From the NCBI GenBank assembly GCA_951812925.1, contig OX638371.1, positions 85,197,697 through 85,261,696 on the forward strand: 64,000 nucleotides of DNA, in the 5' to 3' direction. The notes beneath the pieces are model-generated. The model worked only from the letters and a program-made list of their open reading frames with translations, was not told the origin of the DNA and did no database searches. This document shows positions 58,282-64,000 of this stretch, piece by piece. The position numbers and the translations under genes are program-made. The DNA is from Calliopum simillimum. Lineage: Eukaryota > Arthropoda > Insecta > Diptera > Lauxaniidae. Every line of letters begins with the position of its first letter. Positions within the stretch are counted from its first letter, which is position 1.

Positions 58282-59838
58282 CTATTTTTAGAATAAACAA
58301 AATGAAACAATGAGAAACAATTTAAATTTTTAAATATTAAATAAATATTGGCATAAATCTTTAAATATTGCATGTAGACAGTTAAAATATTTTGCATTGT
58401 ATTATTGTTTCTAACATTGCAGTCTTATCTCTTCGGTTTAATGGCATTTTTTGTTAAGATTAATCTAAGCTTATGGTTTTTTGTTTTTTTTTTTTGCATC
58501 AATGGCATATTGTTCGATTTTATATTGTAACAAAGAAATCAATGTCCTACAAGAAGCGCATCCAATACTTCGAGTGATAACGTATGCAAAACATAAATAA
58601 TATTTGGTGTTTTTTACTAAATCAAACCATATGTTAAAGTGTAGACGTTCGCCTGTTAAGTCATAATATTTAACAGATACTGCAAATTTTTAGAATTTCA
58701 AGAAATGTTATCAATTTAAAAATGTTTGTTATAAAAACTGAATATCAGGAACGACTCCGTAGTAAAAGTTCAATTATTAGTATGTTGTGTTTCAACGGAA
58801 TAGCAAAGGCATAACTTTAAATTATTTTATTTCTATAAGGTCTAATGTAGATCGGTCCTGTGGGTGAAGCCGATGCATTCACACGATTAAAATCCAAGTC
58901 TTAAGCCAACAAAACTATTTGTACAAAGACGCATGAGTAATGTATGCTTATTTCGTGATTTGGGTTAGGTATGGAAACAGAAAATAGTCGCAGGGGGCTA
59001 AATCTAGAGAATATGCATGTTTAGGGGTCTTGCCTTACTGATTACACACGTTTGCACCATAGCTCGTCTGCTGTGGTTCACGTTCTGTCAAAGAAACCCA
59101 CTGCCTTGATTGTTCTTTGGTCTTTGAATCAATGTTTCGTTCATGGTAACGAATTGGCCAAAAAAGTATTTTTAGTAAAAAATTTAGGTGAAAAAAATTT
59201 TTTTTCACCAAGTAATATATTTTTCTAAAAAGAACACTTAAAAATTAATTGGAGCAGTTACTAAAATATATCATTTTACAAATTTTGGTGTAAGCTGTAA
59301 ATTTTTGAAAAAACCCTTTTGATGAAAATGACTAAAAACGCCAACTTCAACACTCTGTATTTTAACAACAAATAGTACTAGGTCCAAATCCTCCTGGATT
59401 GTTTTTCTTGCATACCGGAACTACCATATTGCCAAATTTGAGCGAAATCGGATACAAAAATTTTTCAGCTGGTACACTTGGCGTGTTTTGCTTCATATAT
59501 ATTGAAAGTAACGAAAGCTTGCAACATTTGCACTTTTACCATTATTTATTTATAAAAAAAAATAACTGCTTTTTTATAAAGTAGAAGCAATATACCTACT
59601 TTCTGACAATATGCTAAGTATATTAGTGAATTTTGTTTCAGACAAGTTAACTAGAGCTTTTCAGCCAGTAGCTACTAATATTAAAAGTGGCATAGAAAAT
59701 TTTTGTGGTTCAAAGTTCAACTTTGAGCTCACTGAAAGAAAATTTAAGCAAAAAACAAAACAGCTACTTAACTTGAAAAAGAAAGGTTATGTATGTACTG
59801 TTACATGACATTGCCCATTTAGAAACGATTTATCTTAA
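58282..59838. other. upstream of the LRR exon, no feature
   Basis: The missing 5' exons of the LRR gene should lie here or beyond the window. I found no signal-peptide exon. The phrase CCAAATTTGAGCGAAATCGG near 59431 resembles a word in other repeats. Confidence 0.4.
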
Positions 59839-60536
59839 GGGAGTAGTCAGGTAGAAAAAGCGTTTTTGCGAAACAATTTTTTTTCATATAAATTTTAATT
59901 CAACATTTTTGATGTTTTTATATGTTATTGTACATATTTTTAAGTAGCAAAAAAAAAAAAATTTTCAATTTTCGTTGACTTCCGGTGAAGATATGGGCGA
60001 CCAGAAGTAGGCCGGTTTTGATGTGGTACCCACGATTTCTCGATTTCAGATCATCTGAAACACAAAAAACAAATTGCATTTTAAAGTAGATGTGAATGGC
60101 TATCTTGGGTACCAGAACTGGAAAAAAATATTGATAAATAAACAAGTAGTGCAATTTTCAATTTTTTTGGTCTTTTTCAACCTCGTTTTTTGTTAATAAT
60201 ATTGTTAAATATTTATTGACAGTATTGATTCTGGTACCCAAGATAGTCAAATCTATTACAAACGTTTAAAAAAAAAAATTTAAGTAAATCGGTACAGCCG
60301 GAATCGTGGGTACCAGTTCAAAAAACACTGTTCTGAGAAAAACACGTTTAAAGATTTCACAACAAATTATCAATGTTGAAATTATGAAATTATCAAATTA
60401 ACAAACTAGTTTTTAATTACTTTCCGATAACATCTGAGGGAAAAGAAGGTTTCTACATTATTCTTGAGGGTTTAAAGTATCCGAAACGGAAAAAAAAAAA
60501 TTTTTTTTTTTGAAACAAACCTACCTGACTACTCCC
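59839..60536. mobile_element. TTAA-flanked non-autonomous element 2 (piggyBac-like)
   Basis: Termini GGGAGTAGTCAGGTAG and CTACCTGACTACTCCC, both bordered by TTAA (59835-59838, 60537-60540). 698 bp. Internal inverted words GGTACCCACGATT and AATCGTGGGTACC, and GGCTATCTTGGGTACCAGAA. It has no transposase and shares no sequence with the other TTAA element. Confidence 0.8.
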
Positions 60537-60540
60537 TTAA

Positions 60541-62274
60541 TAAGATAAAACAGCAGAATATATTTTGTCTCACAGTGCTATTCTGGCAAAACTAAGACTT
60601 CGTTACTTCACTATATGTTAACCATCAACCTTTAAGGTGAGCGCTACTTTTCGCCTAGGGACTGACTCGTAACGCATGATTAGTGTGCCACAATAGGCAT
60701 TTAAGGTCCACGTGACTATATTACCAGCTTTCAGCCCTCAGTTATTCTTACCTAAGATTTGTTTCAATACAAAAAATTTTCAAGTTTAAGGAACACTGGC
60801 GAATATAATGATTGATTGGTAGCTAGAAAACTTATTGAATATGATATAATAGAAATAACTTATGATACATGTTAGATGGTCAAGGATATTAAATCAAACT
60901 ATTAATAGCATCACATATTTGCTGCAATTTCATAACATCTCATGAATGTCAAGAATCTAAAAAATAAAACTTGTTTACAGAATAAAATATTCTAAGACAG
61001 AACGAAAAATAGGAAATTTTCTTTTCAACAAGGAAAAACCTTTTACGATCAAGCTCAACGATAACTCAACTCAACAAGTAGTTTTTTCGATCTTCTCTCC
61101 TTAAACTAAAAATAAATGTGCGAAGAAGCTGCATAATGAATTAATTAAGTTGTGGCAAACATGCTGTAAGTGTGTATAACTAGTGGCGCCTTGAGATGAG
61201 AAAATTATTAAGAAGGATGTGTCCTCATAAATATTGTAATTCATGTGGGAATGTTTCATTTCAGACCATGCTGACGTCTTCTGCTACTGGGCTTTAAAAA
61301 AAAGAAAAACTTTTTTTTGAATTCCGTTATGGATTTGTTGATTGACATCTATTGAGAGTATGACAACGTCGATGATGGCTATGACGAAGATGAAGTTAGC
61401 GCTATTAATAGCGTATAGAAAATATGATTGAGTCTATTTTTAATTAATATGCAAATTTTTGTACATTTTCACAAATAACAAATTCTATATAAGTATTCTG
61501 ATTTTTCTTGTTTTCTAAGAAAATTACTTGTCATATTGTAATTTCTGGAAAAACAAAAATACATACATACATATTGCTAAGCAAATTCTTGCGTTGAACT
61601 TGATCAGTTTTTCATATAATTTTGTATATCTACACATATAAGCATGAGCATGTACATATAAGTACCTATAATTGTCACACGACCTTTCCTGGCCTTTGGC
61701 CGTTGATTGATCGCAATAAAAACAAAGATGGAAAAACAGTTTTAATTGAAGATCTTTGTCAGAAATACATGCAGAAGAACCTCCATTCGTAAGTTGTATA
61801 TAAAATTCATTGAAATAAGAAGATAATACATTGGATAATTAAAATACACAGGGCAGCAAATTTAGATATACATAGATCATTATGTTTTAAATAATTTTCA
61901 AACAAAAACATGAATTCTAAACGTACGTGATAATTTTTTTACCCATTTTTATTTGACCAAAATAATATTTATGCGTTTTTCATTTATCCTTGTAGAAAGT
62001 ATAAAATAAATTTAAATACCAAAAGCTAAATTTTGTTGCAAATGTTAAGCCCGTTACACTTTTGGAGGCCATTAATTTGTTAAAACTGTCTTCTCCTACT
62101 TTTCTGTTATTCTTAAGGAAAGTACAAGGTGAAACTCAACCATCTCCGACGAATGGGATGATACTGATTTCTGCGCACTAGTTTCCTTACCTCATTACTC
62201 TTTGTTTTTTTTTTCGAATGCTCAAAAGTGGTCAGGAAGGGTATACAAGTTTCGATACGACAACGACGGACGTC
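60541..62274. other. AT-rich non-coding stretch
   Basis: No gene, RNA or repeat boundary recognised in about 1.7 kb. Confidence 0.4.
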
Positions 62275-62411
62275 GATTTTCTTAACTCACTGTAAACAAA
62301 ACAAATAGCACTTGTAGAACAAAACGTTGTCAAAACTTTATTATGGTGTTGCCAGATTTTAGCTATTGACATTAGTGCTGCCAGTTCTCGAAATATGAAA
62401 AGTACCACTCG
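62275..62411 (-). mobile_element. terminal fragment of the long-terminal mariner family
   Basis: GATTTTCTTAACTCACTGTA through ATTAGTGCTGCCAGTTCTCG matches the ends of the elements at 11.3 and 14.0 kb and stops at a TA (62412). Only one terminus is present. Confidence 0.8.
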
Positions 62412-62496
62412 TAAGTACATGTAAAGGGTAACGGAAAAAATTAGTCATAGCTATGAAACAATGCGTATGACGCAAATTATAAGGTTTGGCATAAAT

Positions 62497-63068
62497 CTGT
62501 GGACTTTTGACAAAACAACTCAAATTGTAATCGTCATATCCCTATGAATTTTAGTTGCAGGGATATAGAATCGAAAATCAACCTATCTCGATGTTTTATT
62601 CCAAATTGTATTTGACAAAACAACTTATCTCAAATAAGCATTCCAGCATTTGCAATAACAAAAACTTTTACAATTGCTTTTCACAAAATAACTTAAGTCG
62701 ACATAAGAAAAGGGTGTTTTTCTTCACAAAACATCTCAAGTCGAGATAAGATACAGGTTAAATGGCAAAAAGAAGTTTAACAAAAGCACTTCTTCGAAGT
62801 AAGGTACTTTTCCTATGGAAAGAACTAAATTTCTTAAATCAAAAAATATTTGACAAAAACATCTTATTTCAATTTTAATAAAAACTATTGACCTTAGAGC
62901 AAAAAAAATTATTGGAAAATATTCGTTTAGTATTTATGTATAATAAAAGACTTTTACATTTGTTCAAACTACTACACAACAAGAATGGAGAATCATAAAA
63001 GTAGTTTTTTAGCTCTCCTGAAAAGTTGCCAATTTCGAGTTATGTTGTTTTGTCAAAAGTCCACAAAT
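62497..63068 (+). mobile_element. MITE R3, uninterrupted copy
   Basis: Inverted termini TGTGGACTTTTGACAAAACA and TGTTTTGTCAAAAGTCCACA; about 570 bp. It is the paralogue that shows the empty sites for the palindrome at 45.6 kb and the hammerhead-like insert at 47.1 kb. Confidence 0.8.
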
Positions 63069-63649
63069 ATGTAAAAGGTACCGGGCCAAAGTTGAGGCAA
63101 TACTCAGCGACACACAGTGCTGTCACTCCATACAACGAAACGGCATTTCCACAGTTTTGGTTCGATTTCAATAAGATTTGCCATACTCATACATTTTTTT
63201 ACGCTGTTTTCAGAAATGCAATTAATTTTCAAATGCAATGAATAGAAAAAAAGATATTCAAATAAATAAAACCACGAAAGTTAACTGCAAAAAATGTTTG
63301 TGCATGCTTTTAGGCCGTAAAAAACCATATTAAAATTTTATTAGTTCAAAGTGTTTTTGATACATAAAAGTATGCTGTAAAAAAAATTCAAATTTAAAAA
63401 AATTCAAAAGCATTTGAAAAAAATTTTGTGCTGTAAATTTTATAAAATCATTGATTTTTACGTAAATACGGGATATTCAGATAAATATTTAAAGTAAACG
63501 GGGAAAAACGGGGTTGTGAATTTTTCCTATCTTAAAATATGGAATCTTTACTATCTGTACGTTTGAGAACAATGCAAGTCCCGTCTTTTTTTTTCCTGCT
63601 CTAAAGAAAATTAGCATTTTCTGGTTTTTAATATTTGAAAATTTTTTTC
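63069..63649. other. AT-rich non-coding stretch
   Basis: No gene or element boundary recognised; short AAATTC and AAAATTT phrases only. Confidence 0.35.
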
Positions 63650-64000
63650 ATATAGGGGAGATGTGTGTACCTTGGTCCACTTTTTAGTTTTTTCAATGTG
63701 CTGGATTTTCCAAAAAAGTTTCTTTAGTTTTTTGATTAAGTTATATTTCTACAATGCTTGCAGCATCAAATGACGTGACAATTATATTTCTATGTCTTAC
63801 CATTGAGTAGAAATATAACTTTTTCCGTTGCAATCTCAAACGGTCCAAGGTACACCATGCAAGTGTACCTTGGACTATCAAAATTGAAAAAGAATACATT
63901 GTATATAGGTAATAAATTATCAAATAACCATTTATTATGTAATCAAAAGTAACATTTTTTTCAATAAAAAAAAAAAAAAACAATAATCATAAAAAATCAT
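63650..64000 (+). mobile_element. left part of a TIR element cut by the window end
   Basis: TATAGGGGAGATGTGTGTAC starts like the inverse of the right end of the 51.6 kb element (TATAGGGGAAGGTAACCGG). The word GTACCTTGG(A/T)C recurs near 63670 and 63873, and inverted near 63843, the same habit of repeating its terminal motif inside. Confidence 0.4.

Noticed and set aside
58282..58397. Upstream extension of the LRR exon to an ATG at 58397
   Set aside because: A splice acceptor lies at 58282-58283, and the upstream text is AT-rich and not LRR-like.
1..64000. CRISPR arrays, bacterial operons, rRNA, intact tRNA genes
   Set aside because: None seen. The direct repeats are minisatellites or transposons, and the tRNA-like boxes belong to SINEs.

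Overview
ORGANISM. The window looks like the nuclear genome of a higher fly (Diptera, probably a schizophoran family such as the fruit-fly, house-fly or blow-fly groups). It is very AT-rich, its genes have GT-AG introns, and mariner and Tc1 relics are abundant. The one gene I recognise with confidence encodes an epsin that reads like fly liquid facets. I cannot fix the species from sequence alone. || GENES. Two protein-coding genes lie on the minus strand. (1) Epsin/liquid facets (lqf): coding exons run from the start codon at 25300 down to a stop at 13033. I placed ten coding segments: eight phase-compatible constitutive exons, one 189-codon candidate cassette exon (15847-16413) and one candidate alternative last exon (11173-11217). 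A candidate non-coding first exon lies near 43.3-43.6 kb, so the transcription unit may span about 32 kb. (2) A secreted leucine-rich-repeat protein with a cysteine-rich LRR cap and a long Thr-rich mucin-like tail: three exons at 57267-58281, 54331-54529 and 53295-54268. Its 5' end is not found. It may be the fly convoluted/acid-labile-subunit-like gene, an idea based on architecture and on memory that the two genes have nearby fly CG numbers. A possible plus-strand first exon (ATG plus perfect splice donor) sits at 51261. || REPEATS. Everything else is introns or intergenic DNA filled with mobile elements. There are mariner relics at 0.8, 11.3, 14.0, 31.5-33.1, 44.3 and 62.3 kb, an ITmD37E-type element at 2.65 kb, a Tc1 fragment at 29.9 kb and tRNA-derived SINEs at 20.5 and 47.6 kb. 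TTAA-flanked, TA-flanked and TAA/TTA-flanked non-autonomous elements and minisatellites are also present. Long foldback (inverted-repeat) elements of 0.2-1.9 kb are strikingly dense: 1.9-5.7, 8.5-9.9, 15.1, 16.6-18.4, 19.1-19.7, 27.5, 40.5, 41.5-42.9, 45.6-47.0 and 55.1-57.0 kb. || MOST UNUSUAL. Several foldback families that otherwise differ carry the same block of about 56 bp, ending in a GAGATATC word at the same spacing. A 1.36 kb palindrome at 45.6 kb has a paralogous empty site at 62.9 kb. The same paralogue comparison reveals a roughly 195-bp insertion carrying a hammerhead-ribozyme-like fold, of the kind known from Penelope-like retroelements. || Splice sites, reading phases and inverted repeats were read by eye; no alignment or database search was run.
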